From the NCBI GenBank assembly GCA_041477815.1, contig JBGOUV010000057.1, positions 1 through 22,595 on the forward strand: 22,595 bases of DNA. The letters run 5' to 3'. Under the pieces are notes generated by a model that worked only from the letters and a program-made list of their open reading frames with translations, was not told the DNA's origin and made no database searches. The stretch is from JBGOUV01 sp041477815 (GTDB lineage Bacteria; Acidobacteriota; Terriglobia; Bryobacterales; JACQDG01). Both the position numbers and the translations under genes were made by a program. Below are positions 1 to 7,811 of this stretch, one piece after another (positions within the stretch are counted from its first letter, which is position 1; the number at the start of each line of letters is the position of its first letter).

Positions 1-4
1 AAAA

Positions 5-44
5 AGGGGACATTTCTACTGAGGCGAAACAGGGGACATTTCTA
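5..44. repeat. Two direct copies of a 14-bp motif, IS-end-like
   Basis: The 14-bp string AGGGGACATTTCTA occurs at 5-18 and again, identical, at 31-44, a period of 26 bp. Closely spaced repeats of this kind resemble transposase-binding terminal repeats of insertion sequences, so an IS may lie just left of the window. The IS itself is not visible, so its family cannot be named. Confidence 0.45.
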
Positions 45-181
45 TCGAGGTTTGACAACCGCTTCCGCTTCCGCTTGACTCTGTAGATGATTCCAGTTAT
101 CCTCCGTGGGGTCGCTGGGTGTGCAAAACGGGTTGGTTCTGTCTACCGCGGTTGACCACAATGAACACAGAGGAGGGGTTC

Positions 182-1855
182 TTGCTTCGAGAGTACTGCT
201 TCATCCGATTCGCGCTCTTTATCGCTATGCTGGTAACCGTTGCGGTCTATCCATCGGAGTCACAGGCCCAAAGTACGCCAGGATCAATCGTTACCGGCGC
301 CATCAGCCCGGCTCCGGTAGGGGGTACCGCAGTGCAGTTGCCGCCGGCAACCCTCGCGGCCCTCCACAGGGGGATTCTGGAGCGCCGCGAGCGGGTAGCG
401 GCCTTGGTCGACAACAACCCTCCGAGTCCGCCGGGTCTGGAGTTGCCTCCGGGCCGTCCCACCGAGGCTGTGGACTCTTGGAGTTCGGACCTCGCAGGCG
501 CGGAGTTAGAGTTCTCCCTCAGCGACTTAGTCGTCGGGAGAAATAACCTCAACACGAGCGCCAGGACGGCGGGGTTCGGCAGCACCCTAGCGGAGCCATC
601 CGCGGTCAACGAAGGCTCCCGGGTCTTTTACACCGGTAACACGCACGCCGAATATTCGGTCGATGGCGGCGCCACTTGGACAAACGCCCCGCTCCATTCC
701 GGTCCCGCCGATGCACCTATAGCATGCTGCGACATGGACGTGATCTATGACCAGGCGCGGGGTGTCGCATTCTGGCACGTCCTCTACGTCAACGACCTGC
801 TAACCAATGGGGTGGTCAAGATTACGGTTCGCAGGAATGGGCTGTCCAGTGCAGATAGCTGCAGCTACAACGTAGATCCCGGAGGAACCGCGAACAACAT
901 CCTTCCCGATTACCCGCACCTCGGAATCAGCAACAAGTATCTGTACCTGACCACGAACAACATCAGCAGCACCGGCGGTTGGGCGGGAGCCCAGGTTCGG
1001 AGATTCGACATCGACCAGATGGCGCAGTGCCTCACCGCCAGTTCCACGACTTTTACCTACGGTCCGGCAGTCGCCACCGGGCAAAGGGTTTTCGTTCCGG
1101 TGGAAGGCGCTCGCGATGCGATGTACTGGGGCATGCTGGAGAACGCCACCACCTTCCGCCTGTTCCGGTGGCTGGAGAGCTCCGCCGCCCCCACCAGCGT
1201 TCTTCGCTCGATTGCCACTTCCACCCACACCAACCCGGACTGCCGGGGAGGGGTTGACAACTTCGATTTCATCGAAAGAAGCACGGCATGGAGCATTACC
1301 GGTTTCCGCATGCGGGGGGCGGTGGGCCTGGGCTCATCCGGCAACGGCAGGATCGCCTTCTACTGGAATGTCGGACCCGACGGTTCGCACGTGCAGGGAC
1401 ATGTCCACGCAGCCGTCTTCCAGGAATCCACGTTCACTCTTCTGGCGCAACCGCACATCTTCAGTCAACAAAAGTGCTTCGGCTACCCTGCGGTTAGCGC
1501 CAACGAACAGGGTGACCTGGGATTATCGATCGCTTCCGGAGGCAGGAACGGTGGCGGGGGCACGGCCGCTCAAGGCTACGTGGCGCTCGACGACGAGTAC
1601 ACGACCGGGATCGGATATTTTGGCGCTGTCTTCCTGACCGCTTCCGGTACCCACAACAGGCCGGATGACCGTTACGGGGACTATATGTCCGTCCGGAATC
1701 ACGAGCCGTGTGATCTCTGGTTCGTGGCCACAAACTATTCGCTTTCAGGCGGGGCCGACGTGAGCAACGTCAATGCCAGATATGTCGAGTTCGGCCGCGG
1801 GCGCAATAAGAAATGCTACGACCGGTGGAGAAGCGTCAAGGCTACCAATCCCTGA
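182..1855 (+). CDS. Secreted Asp-box (BNR/sialidase-like) protein
   Basis: Encodes a secreted protein of about 557 residues, probably a beta-propeller. I prefer the TTG at 182 because AGGAGG (171-176) sits 5 nt upstream and the product then begins with a compact signal peptide, a hydrophobic stretch ending in SESQA before QS. An ATG at 161 is the conventional alternative. The segment YSVDGGATWTN fits the Asp-box consensus S-x-D-x-G-x-x-W found in sialidases and other propellers. Several cysteines, some adjacent (ACCD), suggest disulphides outside the cytoplasm. I see no complete sialidase arginine triad, so an enzymatic role is not claimed. It is followed by a stem-loop and then an FkbM-type gene on the same strand. 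The secreted nature is fairly sure; the function is unknown. Confidence 0.75.
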   Translation: MLREYCFIRFALFIAMLVTVAVYPSESQAQSTPGSIVTGAISPAPVGGTAVQLPPATLAALHRGILERRERVAALVDNNPPSPPGLELPPGRPTEAVDSWSSDLAGAELEFSLSDLVVGRNNLNTSARTAGFGSTLAEPSAVNEGSRVFYTGNTHAEYSVDGGATWTNAPLHSGPADAPIACCDMDVIYDQARGVAFWHVLYVNDLLTNGVVKITVRRNGLSSADSCSYNVDPGGTANNILPDYPHLGISNKYLYLTTNNISSTGGWAGAQVRRFDIDQMAQCLTASSTTFTYGPAVATGQRVFVPVEGARDAMYWGMLENATTFRLFRWLESSAAPTSVLRSIATSTHTNPDCRGGVDNFDFIERSTAWSITGFRMRGAVGLGSSGNGRIAFYWNVGPDGSHVQGHVHAAVFQESTFTLLAQPHIFSQQKCFGYPAVSANEQGDLGLSIASGGRNGGGGTAAQGYVALDDEYTTGIGYFGAVFLTASGTHNRPDDRYGDYMSVRNHEPCDLWFVATNYSLSGGADVSNVNARYVEFGRGRNKKCYDRWRSVKATNP

Positions 1856-1862
1856 CCGGATC

Positions 1863-1907
1863 GAGCGAAGGAGTGACGGTCTCCCGTAGACGGCGGGAGG
1901 TTCGCTC
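1863..1907 (+). terminator. Nested stem-loop after the Asp-box protein gene
   Basis: An outer 7-bp arm GAGCGAA (1863-1869) pairs with TTCGCTC (1901-1907). An inner 6-bp arm CTCCCG (1881-1886) pairs with CGGGAG (1894-1899). It starts 7 bp after the stop codon and ends 14 bp before the next ATG. There is no long T tract, so it may be a weak terminator or an mRNA-stabilising structure. The asymmetric 11-nt bulge is unusual for a plain terminator. Confidence 0.4.
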
Positions 1908-1921
1908 TAGTCTTACCGCCT

Positions 1922-2584
1922 ATGAATGAAGAAATGAAGAGAGCCATCAGCCACCTGCTGAGCCGGGGATTCCGGCCGCAAGTGGTGCTGGACATTGGGG
2001 CGGCGAAAGGCTACTGGAGCCTGGTATGCGGGTCGTTTTTCACGCAGGCTCGGTTCTCCCTGATCGATCCCCTGACCGAGAGCGAGCCGTTCCTGCGCCA
2101 GGTATGCGACGCCGATCCGCGCTTTCACTACCTGCTCACGGCCGTGGGCAGCGAGCCCGGCCAAGCCGCGATGAACATCGCGGCGGACTGTGATGGCAGC
2201 TCGCTGTGCGACTGGCAGGGAGTCGATCCCTCTCAACAGCGGCGGGTTCCGGTGACGACGGTCGACCAGCTATTGTCGGCCGGCCGGATCGAGCCCCCCG
2301 ACCTGGTGAAGATCGACGTCCAGGGTTACGAGTTGCGCGTTCTCCAGGGAGCGCTACAGATGCTCCAACACGCGGAAGTGCTGATCGTCGAGGTGAACCT
2401 CTATGAATTCGCGGGAGGATACGCGCGCGTCCATGAGGTCATCCGCTTTCTGGCCGAGCAGCAGTTCTATATGTTCGATCTGGCGGGCACGCTGCGGCGC
2501 CCTTATGAAGACGACCTGGGCCAGCTCGACATCGTGTTTGTATCCGCGCGCAGCCCGCTGATGAGCAGTAATCGCTGGGTTTAG
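1922..2584 (+). CDS. FkbM-family SAM-dependent methyltransferase
   Basis: A 220-residue protein of the FkbM (Methyltransf_21) family of class I SAM methyltransferases, which O-methylate sugars and natural products. The SAM-binding motif I is VLDIGAAKGYW (residues 22-32). The family hallmark KIDVQGYELRVLQGA lies at about 130-144, with D132 in the position that usually contacts substrate or metal. Length matches a stand-alone FkbM domain with no fused glycosyltransferase. No strong ribosome site precedes the ATG at 1922; the ATG at 1934 is a possible alternative. It is followed by a convergent gene 26 bp away. Family assignment is secure; the substrate is not predictable, though surface glycan methylation is typical. 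Confidence 0.85.
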   Translation: MNEEMKRAISHLLSRGFRPQVVLDIGAAKGYWSLVCGSFFTQARFSLIDPLTESEPFLRQVCDADPRFHYLLTAVGSEPGQAAMNIAADCDGSSLCDWQGVDPSQQRRVPVTTVDQLLSAGRIEPPDLVKIDVQGYELRVLQGALQMLQHAEVLIVEVNLYEFAGGYARVHEVIRFLAEQQFYMFDLAGTLRRPYEDDLGQLDIVFVSARSPLMSSNRWV

Positions 2585-2610
2585 GGCGGCTCCGCGGCCC
2601 GGCGGGAGGC

Positions 2611-2937
2611 CTACACCGCGGTCGGAAGGGGAGTTCGCAGCGGCGGGCGCTTCTTATTCTTGGACGAGGGGCCCGCGTGGGCGGTGACGTAGGCGAGGAT
2701 GTCGCCGTCGGTGACGGTGTATCGCGCGGGCGCCTGCCCCTGGGGCGACGTCAGAGCCGCCTCCAGGATGCCCGAGCACAGGGCCGGGCCGTCCTGCATG
2801 CCCACGTGGTTGCCCCGAAACTGCGACAGCTCCATGCTGATCACGAATATCTGGGTCTCTGCTCCGTGAGCCACGGCATGAAACGTGTATTCGCGGACGT
2901 TCTGTACGTGATGAAACCCGACATATTGAAGTTGCAC
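2611..2937 (-). CDS. Small conserved-looking hypothetical protein
   Basis: A 108-residue protein starting with GTG at 2935-2937; AGGAAAGG lies about 11 nt upstream. The N-terminal two thirds look like a compact alpha/beta domain, with a segment reading QYVGFHHVQNVREYTFHAV that is rich in aromatic residues and histidines. The C-terminus is basic and proline-rich and probably disordered. It follows the cold-shock gene by 23 bp on the same strand and is probably cotranscribed. I do not recognise a family. The gene is supported by spacing, the ribosome site and plausible composition. Confidence 0.6.
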   Translation of the reverse strand: MQLQYVGFHHVQNVREYTFHAVAHGAETQIFVISMELSQFRGNHVGMQDGPALCSGILEAALTSPQGQAPARYTVTDGDILAYVTAHAGPSSKNKKRPPLRTPLPTAV

Positions 2938-2960
2938 GGTGGGTCCGGCCTTTCCTGCGC

Positions 2961-3176
2961 TCAGGAGAGCGCCTGCTCGCGCGATTCGCGGACATTCACG
3001 GCCTTGGGTCCTTTATCGCCGGTTTCGAGATCGAAGGTTACTTCGGATCCGACGGTCAAGGACGCGAAATCCGTGTCCTTCACCGCGGTGGCATGAAAGA
3101 AGACCTCCTGCCCGTTACCGGCCCGGATGAAGCCGAACCGCCGCTCCGGAACCATTTTCTTAATGGTACCCGTCAT
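2961..3176 (-). CDS. Cold-shock domain protein (CspA family)
   Basis: A 71-residue single-domain OB-fold protein that binds single-stranded RNA and DNA, often as an RNA chaperone. The RNP1-like segment reads RRFGFIRAG, where most family members have KGFGFI, and RNP2 reads EVFFHATAV. The end of the fold is seen in VTFDLETGDKGPKAVNV, which is typical. Length is normal for CspA homologues (about 65-75). AAGGCAGG upstream of the ATG gives a good ribosome site. The K-to-R/G-to-R change before FGFI is mild. Which Csp paralogue this is cannot be said. Confidence 0.93.
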   Translation of the reverse strand: MTGTIKKMVPERRFGFIRAGNGQEVFFHATAVKDTDFASLTVGSEVTFDLETGDKGPKAVNVRESREQALS

Positions 3177-3222
3177 GGGAACCTGCCTTTCCAGTCGCCT
3201 TCAGGGTAGCACACTCCGGCGC

Positions 3223-3867
3223 TCAATCCCCGTCCGGAGAGCCTAGTGGCAAGAAATATTGTGTGCCTTTCACCGGCTGAATGAGGCCGCGCAGGAGCTC
3301 CTCCAGGTCACGGCTGCGCTCGACGAAGTCCAGCTCGGTGGTGTTGACCACCAGCAGGTCGGAGGACTTGTAGTGGGCGAAGAAGTGCTCGTAGGCCCGG
3401 ACCACTTCGCGCAGATATTCATCCGACATATGGGCCTCGGACTGGATGTCCTTGCGGGCGATGCGCCGGCGCAGGACCTCCGGCGTGGCCTGGAGATAAA
3501 TGACCAGGTCGGGGGCGGGGAGCTGCTCCTTCAGCAGCTCGTAGAAGCTTTCGTAGACCGCCAGCTCCTCGTCGTTCAGGTTGATGCAGGCGAACAGCTT
3601 GTCCTTCTCGAACAGGTAGTCGGCCACCACGGGCAGGCGCGAAGTCGAGATGGCCGCGTTCTTGAGCTGGCGGTAGCGGTGAATGAGGAAGTACATCTGG
3701 GTGCGGAATCCGGCGCCCGGCTTGCCGGCGTAGAAGTCCTTGAGAAAGGGGTTTTCCTCGGAGTCGTGCAAGGCGCGGGCGTGGAGCCGCTCCGACACCA
3801 GCCGGGTCAGGCTCGACTTGCCCACCCGCACCGGTCCTTCGATGACGATGTAATGGGGCGGTTTCAT
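3223..3867 (-). CDS. Deoxynucleoside kinase
   Basis: A 214-residue P-loop kinase of the deoxynucleoside kinase family (dCK/dGK/dAK-like), which uses ATP to phosphorylate salvaged deoxynucleosides. The Walker A loop is IEGPVRVGKSSLT (residues 9-21). An ADYLFEKDKLFA segment matches the family's substrate/base-binding region, and the lid-like arginine cluster is EVLRRRIARKD. The start codon overlaps the stop of the upstream folK in ATGA (3864-3867), so translation is coupled. The folK-dNK arrangement puts pterin and nucleotide precursor enzymes together. Substrate preference cannot be read from sequence alone. This protein is separate from the thymidylate-kinase-like group at 11-17 kb. Confidence 0.9.
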   Translation of the reverse strand: MKPPHYIVIEGPVRVGKSSLTRLVSERLHARALHDSEENPFLKDFYAGKPGAGFRTQMYFLIHRYRQLKNAAISTSRLPVVADYLFEKDKLFACINLNDEELAVYESFYELLKEQLPAPDLVIYLQATPEVLRRRIARKDIQSEAHMSDEYLREVVRAYEHFFAHYKSSDLLVVNTTELDFVERSRDLEELLRGLIQPVKGTQYFLPLGSPDGD

Positions 3868-4349
3868 CGGAGTAACCGTCGTACCGTGCTGCGGTCCGGG
3901 GTGTCCGCGAGCAGCTCCCGGACGGTGAGGCGGCTGACCGGATGGCGGAGACCGGGGACCAGCTCGTGGAGAGGCTCGAGCACAAAACGGCGCTCCGCCA
4001 GGCGCGGGTGCGGCACGGTGAGGTCCTGCCGGTCGATGCGGAAGTCTCCGTAGAGCAGAACGTCAATGTCGATGGTGCGGGGCTCGGGCCCGCCCCCCCG
4101 CCTCCGTCCCAGCCGGATTTCGATCTCCTGCAAGCGCCGCAGCAACTGCACCGGAAACAACTCCGTTTCCGCCTCCACCACCACGTTCAGGAACCAGGGC
4201 TGGTTCCGCACTCCCACCGGCTCGGTGTCGTAGACCGAGGAAACCCGCTTTACCTCCACTCCGGCGGCGCGCATCTCCCCGATGGCTTGCTCCAGGTTCC
4301 CGGCGCGATCCCCCATATTCGATCCGAGCGAAAGGTAAACGGTTTTCAG
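3864..4349 (-). CDS. folK: 2-amino-4-hydroxy-6-hydroxymethyldihydropteridine diphosphokinase
   Basis: HPPK transfers pyrophosphate from ATP to 6-hydroxymethyl-dihydropterin in folate biosynthesis. The family signature is visible as GPEPRTIDIDVLLYG, together with the PWFLNVVV segment. The first ATG in frame (4316) would remove the essential N-terminal strand VYLSLGSN. Reading upstream in the same frame gives KTVYLSLGSNMGDRAGN, and the only start-like codon before the in-frame stop (4356-4358) is CTG at 4347-4349. I therefore extend the gene to 4349 (161 aa, a normal length). No clear Shine-Dalgarno precedes it. The stop overlaps the downstream deoxynucleoside kinase start by 4 bp. Confidence 0.9.
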   Translation of the reverse strand: MKTVYLSLGSNMGDRAGNLEQAIGEMRAAGVEVKRVSSVYDTEPVGVRNQPWFLNVVVEAETELFPVQLLRRLQEIEIRLGRRRGGGPEPRTIDIDVLLYGDFRIDRQDLTVPHPRLAERRFVLEPLHELVPGLRHPVSRLTVRELLADTPDRSTVRRLLR

Positions 4350-4444
4350 GAATGGCTATCGTAGCACAACTGGGAGGCCTGGAATTCAAACGCGTTCCAC
4401 CGCCGCCTGGCGCCTTTCGACGAAGTTACCGTTCGTGGCGAAGG

Positions 4445-5290
4445 CTACCGCCGATGAAACCCGCGACCCCGGAAAACGAGCGGACGCGAATAGAAGAAGC
4501 CCGGTCCGTAAAAGTACGGCGAGTAGGGCCAGTAGAAACTCGAGTAATAAAACGGCGGCGGATACAAAGTGGGCGGCGAAACGGCCCGCCGCTGCAATTG
4601 CCTGGGCTCGTAGTCTTCCTGCGTAACCGTGGGAAAGGCCCGCGGCGCGCCCTCCGTCGAAATGGCCACCGGGGCCGTGGTGCGGAAGGTCAAAGCATCT
4701 TCCGGCAGAACCAGCGTCTGCCTCCCGCGCGTGACCAGAACCCCGACCGCCGAAGCGGCCGCGCCCGCCAGCGCCCCCATGCCGGCGCCGAACCCTCCAT
4801 CGGCGGCGGCGCCAACGGCCGCGCCGATACCGGTCGCGGAGGCGACCGTAGTGGCGTCGCGGCCTTTGGAAGTGCCGCCGGAGTACTGGACCAGCTCCGT
4901 TCTTACGGGGAGCTGTTGCCCGTCGGTTAGGCTGATCTCGGTGAGCTCCAGGCCCAGGCGCGAGGTTCCTTTGACCCGTCCGGCCTTCTCCGCTTCAGCC
5001 ACCCGGCCTCCGATGGTTTGACCGCGGCGCGCCACTACGACTCCCTGCACCACCAGCGGCCGCGTCAAGGTGGCCGTGAAGGTATCGCCCGGCCGATTCT
5101 GGCTGCTCGAAAGCGGCTCGTTCACCCGCACGGCGATCCAGGCGCCGGCGGGCAGGGTAAGCTGCGCCGGGGGGGGCGCCGACGGGACCGGCTCGCCAAG
5201 CTTCCGCCACCCGCTCGAGGACTCCTGCGCCTGGCCGGCGGCCAGGGCCCAAGTCGTCCAGAGCAGAGCCCGGTAGAGAGTGCGTGCCAT
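4445..5290 (-). CDS. Secreted or envelope protein with glycine-zipper segment
   Basis: A 281-residue exported protein. The start at 5290 is supported by GAGGAGGAA just upstream and gives a signal peptide MARTLYRALLWTTWALAAGQA. Residues about 40-135 look like a beta-rich domain (LPAGAWIAVRVNEPLSSS, then GDTFTATLTRPL), resembling envelope proteins that carry a TrbI-like or periplasmic beta-barrel domain. Residues 153-185 are a glycine/alanine-zipper (GIGAAVGAAADGGFGAGMG), likely membrane-associated. The C-terminal 60 residues are very rich in Pro, Tyr and Phe (PPPFYYSSFYWPYSPYFYG). Function is unknown. It reads away from the Spy-like gene across a 218-bp shared upstream region. Confidence 0.75.
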   Translation of the reverse strand: MARTLYRALLWTTWALAAGQAQESSSGWRKLGEPVPSAPPPAQLTLPAGAWIAVRVNEPLSSSQNRPGDTFTATLTRPLVVQGVVVARRGQTIGGRVAEAEKAGRVKGTSRLGLELTEISLTDGQQLPVRTELVQYSGGTSKGRDATTVASATGIGAAVGAAADGGFGAGMGALAGAAASAVGVLVTRGRQTLVLPEDALTFRTTAPVAISTEGAPRAFPTVTQEDYEPRQLQRRAVSPPTLYPPPFYYSSFYWPYSPYFYGPGFFYSRPLVFRGRGFHRR

Positions 5291-5508
5291 GGAAAGTTCC
5301 TCCTCGCCAGAGTGATTGCAACCCGGCTGCCAAATCCAAGCGCTTGAAAATACGGCGGCCGCCCCACGCCGGGGGTGGCCGAATGCAGCCACCGTGGCGG
5401 TTTTCAGGCATTAAAAGGATTCTGTACTGGAAGATACTAGCGGGGCGCTGTGTCGCCGCAACTTGGCTCGCCCCGGCGCGTTTATCCCTGAGGAGGTTGT
5501 ACAATTCG
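5291..5508. other. Divergent upstream region, 218 bp
   Basis: This gap separates two outward-reading genes for exported proteins. It should hold both promoters. I see the two ribosome sites (GAGGAGGAA for the minus gene, AGGAGG at 5491-5496 for the plus gene) but no convincing -35/-10 pair. An AT-richer stretch around 5409-5440 (ATTAAAAGGATTCTG and GATACT) is the best candidate for the plus-strand promoter. Confidence 0.35.
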
Positions 5509-5943
5509 ATGACAAAACTAATCCTACTAGCCGCCCTGGCGATCCTTCCGGCTCTCCCGGCGCTGGCGCAGCGCGGGAGGGCTTCCGGCGACGGACCCCG
5601 GAGGCTGGATTTCCTGGCCGGCTACCTCGGACTCTCGGACACGCAGAAGCAACAAGCGCAAGCCATCTTCGATGCGGCCGGCCAGGCTGCCACCGTGGCG
5701 CGCGGCCAGCTCACCAGCGCTCGGGAGGCCTTGCGCGCGGCGGCCAAGGCAAACCAAAGCGAGGCGGACCTGGATCGTTTGGCCGCGGCGGCCGGCGCGA
5801 TCGAGGGCCAATTGGCGGGCATTGACGCCAAAGCGGTCGCGAAGTTCTACGGGTTGCTGACCCCCGATCAAAAGACGAAATACGACGAGAGGGGGAACCG
5901 CGCCGGCGGCCCCGGTCCTGGTCCCGGCTTCCGCCGCCGGTGA
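5509..5943 (+). CDS. Spy/CpxP-like (LTXXQ) periplasmic protein
   Basis: A 144-residue exported protein with signal peptide MTKLILLAALAILPALPALA. The mature part is almost all helix (LGLSDTQKQQAQAIFDAAG, then LTSAREALRAAAKAN) and ends LLTPDQKTKYDE. LSDTQKQQ and LTPDQKTK are the two LTxxQ-type repeats of the Spy/CpxP family, which are periplasmic chaperones or stress sensors. AGGAGG at 5491-5496 precedes the ATG by 12 nt, which is slightly long. The tail is glycine/proline/arginine-rich. It ends 7 bp from the convergent lectin gene. Family call is good; a role in metal or envelope stress is only by analogy. Confidence 0.82.
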   Translation: MTKLILLAALAILPALPALAQRGRASGDGPRRLDFLAGYLGLSDTQKQQAQAIFDAAGQAATVARGQLTSAREALRAAAKANQSEADLDRLAAAAGAIEGQLAGIDAKAVAKFYGLLTPDQKTKYDERGNRAGGPGPGPGFRRR

Positions 5944-5950
5944 GGACGGG

Positions 5951-6406
5951 TTACAGCGCCTCCTCGACGACCAGCGCGATGGTTCCGTTGTGCAGATCGA
6001 AACCGGCGAGCTGGTCGTTCATGGTCACGAACAGAGGCCCCTTCGTGGTTGCCTGGATCTCGACCGTGCAGAAGCTGCCCACCGCGAAGAAGAAGGGACC
6101 GCCGGGGGAGGAAACCGCCGCCGCGCCCACCACGCCCGGCGGCGGCGGAGCGTCGGCCGAGCTGCCCCCGATTTTTGCGATCAGCGCTCCCAACGGCGCG
6201 GACGGTAGAAAGGCCGACGCCGGGGATCCGGCGCTGCGCAAACCATCCGGGCCGCAACTCCTCCCCGGCGCTATTTCCCAGGACCCCGTGGCCTTGAAAC
6301 GCAGTTTGCGCGGTCCGGCCAGGAAGTCCACCACCCTGGTCCACAGACCAACCGGGTTGGCCTTGACCTCCATAGTTTGTAAGGGCTGCCAATTGGGATC
6401 AGTCAC
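5951..6406 (-). CDS. LecA/PA-IL-like lectin-domain protein
   Basis: A 151-residue protein starting with GTG at 6404-6406, supported by GAGAGGAAAAGAA upstream and by a GTGA overlap with the preceding 45-aa gene. Residues 36-150 align by eye with the galactose-binding PA-IL (LecA) fold: FKATGSWEIAPG (36-48), CGPDGL (51-56), APLGALIAKIG (70-80), FAVGS, then GPLFVTMNDQLAGFDLHNG (123-141), corresponding to the calcium and sugar loop containing YND and NN in LecA. One calcium-site Asn pair appears as L-H-N rather than N-N, so sugar binding may differ. No signal peptide is visible. It is the last gene of the operon starting at 10623. Fold call fairly good; ligand unknown. Confidence 0.75.
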   Translation of the reverse strand: MTDPNWQPLQTMEVKANPVGLWTRVVDFLAGPRKLRFKATGSWEIAPGRSCGPDGLRSAGSPASAFLPSAPLGALIAKIGGSSADAPPPPGVVGAAAVSSPGGPFFFAVGSFCTVEIQATTKGPLFVTMNDQLAGFDLHNGTIALVVEEAL

Positions 6407-6540
6407 TTCTTTTCCTCTCTTGATTTTCGGTCGCCCGCTTTCCTGGAGGCGCGCCGGACGATCAGGCCGCCCCCTATCGCCAGCAGAGCAGCCCAGACCA
6501 GAAAAAGAACGGTGTACCAGAGGGCTGCGCGGCGTCTCAT
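6403..6540 (-). CDS. 45-aa single-pass membrane protein
   Basis: A very small gene encoding 45 residues: a short basic N-terminus (MRRRAALWY), one hydrophobic helix (TVLFLVWAALLAIGGGLIV) and a highly charged tail (RRASRKAGDRKSREEKK). Its ATG overlaps the stop of the upstream 423-aa membrane protein gene as ATGA (6537-6540), and its own TGA overlaps the GTG of the lectin gene as GTGA (6403-6406). Two back-to-back 4-bp overlaps argue strongly that it is real and translationally coupled. Topology by positive-inside rule is ambiguous because both ends are basic. Role unknown, perhaps an assembly subunit with the adjacent membrane protein. Confidence 0.75.
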   Translation of the reverse strand: MRRRAALWYTVLFLVWAALLAIGGGLIVRRASRKAGDRKSREEKK

Positions 6541-7808
6541 GGCGGGTGCTTGTAGGTAATACCCGTGTCAATGTCCAGACCCATCCGGTCCCGGAGGTCG
6601 GTCCAGACCGCCACCTCCTCGGAGCTGCCGGGCGGCAGCGGCAAGTGCAACATGGTCAGCAGGTCGAATCGGAACAGGTCCACCGTGCTGCGCAGCAAAT
6701 CGGAGAATACCCGTTGCGCGTAGCAGGCCAGCAGATAGAAGATGCGCGCCAAGGCCGGGCCCGCTATCCCGACGAGGAGGAATTTTGTCAGGCTGGTGGA
6801 GGTCAGGGCGAGCCAAACTCCCCAGACGATGCTGAACAGGCCGGACAGCCAGCAAAGCGCCACCAGGAAGTCAACTTGGGTTTTGGAATCCTGGAGCCCG
6901 GAGTAGAACTTTTCGTCTTTTTGAACAGCGCGCTGCAAGCGGGTCCAGAAGATATCGAGATCCATTCCATAGCGGGCCAGCGTATAGGACCGGGCGGTGC
7001 GGGTGATGTTGCCGAGCGCGGTAGGCGCGATCACGTTGACCGGCGAAGCGGCGCCGTACTTTCGTTTCACGTAAGGAAAGCTGAACTGGCGAAGGTTGTA
7101 AAGGGCCATTTGGTCGCTGCGCTGCCGCTCCCGGACGTAGGTGATGGCTTCCAGCAGGAGCCCGTGATCGCGGTTGAGAAGCCGGGACTGCTCCGCGGCA
7201 AGATTCGCGTTGCCGGTCGCCAGCTCGCGCCCGAGCGACACGACGGCACGCTGCAAGCGCGCCAAGGGAAGGGTGCGCGAAGCAGCCATGAGACCGCGGA
7301 GGGCGGCGATCTCTCGCGCCGCCGGTGAACCGGCCGCGTACGCCGACGCCCCGGCGCGGTTGCCGAAGCCTCGGGAAACGCGCAGGTGTTCCTCCCAAAT
7401 CAGATAGACCGGCTTCGCGCCCGGCCGCGGGCGTCTCTCCAGGGTCCGGAGGACTTCCTGGCAGTCGTTCAGCTTCTCCTCGATCCGTTTCAGATTTTCC
7501 CAGGGCGTACGCGGCAGCAGGTAGGCAATCCAGGGCACATGCTTGCCTTCCAGCAGCTCCGTCAGGAACGGCGCCACGCTCGACAGCACGTATCCGGCGG
7601 CGAGCAGAACGGCCACCGCCACGACGCCCTGCAGGGTGGCGCTCCCGCCCACCAGTTGTCCCGTCCAGGCGGCGAACGCCGCCTGTTCGCCGCGCAAAAC
7701 GGCGCCGCTGGCCAGCGCAAACAAAACCACGGGGAGCAAGGCGCCTAACAGGAACGACTTGGAAAGTGCGAAGGTGCTTTGAATGGTCGTCAGCAGCGCG
7801 TTGAGCAT
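6537..7808 (-). CDS. Four-helix membrane protein of unknown function
   Basis: A 423-residue membrane protein. Hydrophobic segments are at about 19-38 (FLLGALLPVVLFALASGAV), 60-80 (QGVVAVAVLLAAGYVLSSVA), about 308-330 (FLVALCWLSGLFSIVWGVWL) and 338-360. The roughly 220-residue middle region is hydrophilic and helical, rich in Arg and Glu, and should form a large cytosolic domain. No catalytic motif is seen and I do not recognise the family. It starts 3 bp after the stop of the upstream cysteine-rich-tail gene and overlaps the next gene by 4 bp, so it is central in the operon and could be the membrane platform for the other products. Confidence 0.8.
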   Translation of the reverse strand: MLNALLTTIQSTFALSKSFLLGALLPVVLFALASGAVLRGEQAAFAAWTGQLVGGSATLQGVVAVAVLLAAGYVLSSVAPFLTELLEGKHVPWIAYLLPRTPWENLKRIEEKLNDCQEVLRTLERRPRPGAKPVYLIWEEHLRVSRGFGNRAGASAYAAGSPAAREIAALRGLMAASRTLPLARLQRAVVSLGRELATGNANLAAEQSRLLNRDHGLLLEAITYVRERQRSDQMALYNLRQFSFPYVKRKYGAASPVNVIAPTALGNITRTARSYTLARYGMDLDIFWTRLQRAVQKDEKFYSGLQDSKTQVDFLVALCWLSGLFSIVWGVWLALTSTSLTKFLLVGIAGPALARIFYLLACYAQRVFSDLLRSTVDLFRFDLLTMLHLPLPPGSSEEVAVWTDLRDRMGLDIDTGITYKHPP

Positions 7809-7811
7809 GGT

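Noticed and set aside
5940..7328. Long plus-strand frame of 462 codons
   Set aside because: High-GC antisense shadow of the lectin and membrane-protein genes, with low-complexity translation and no start signal.
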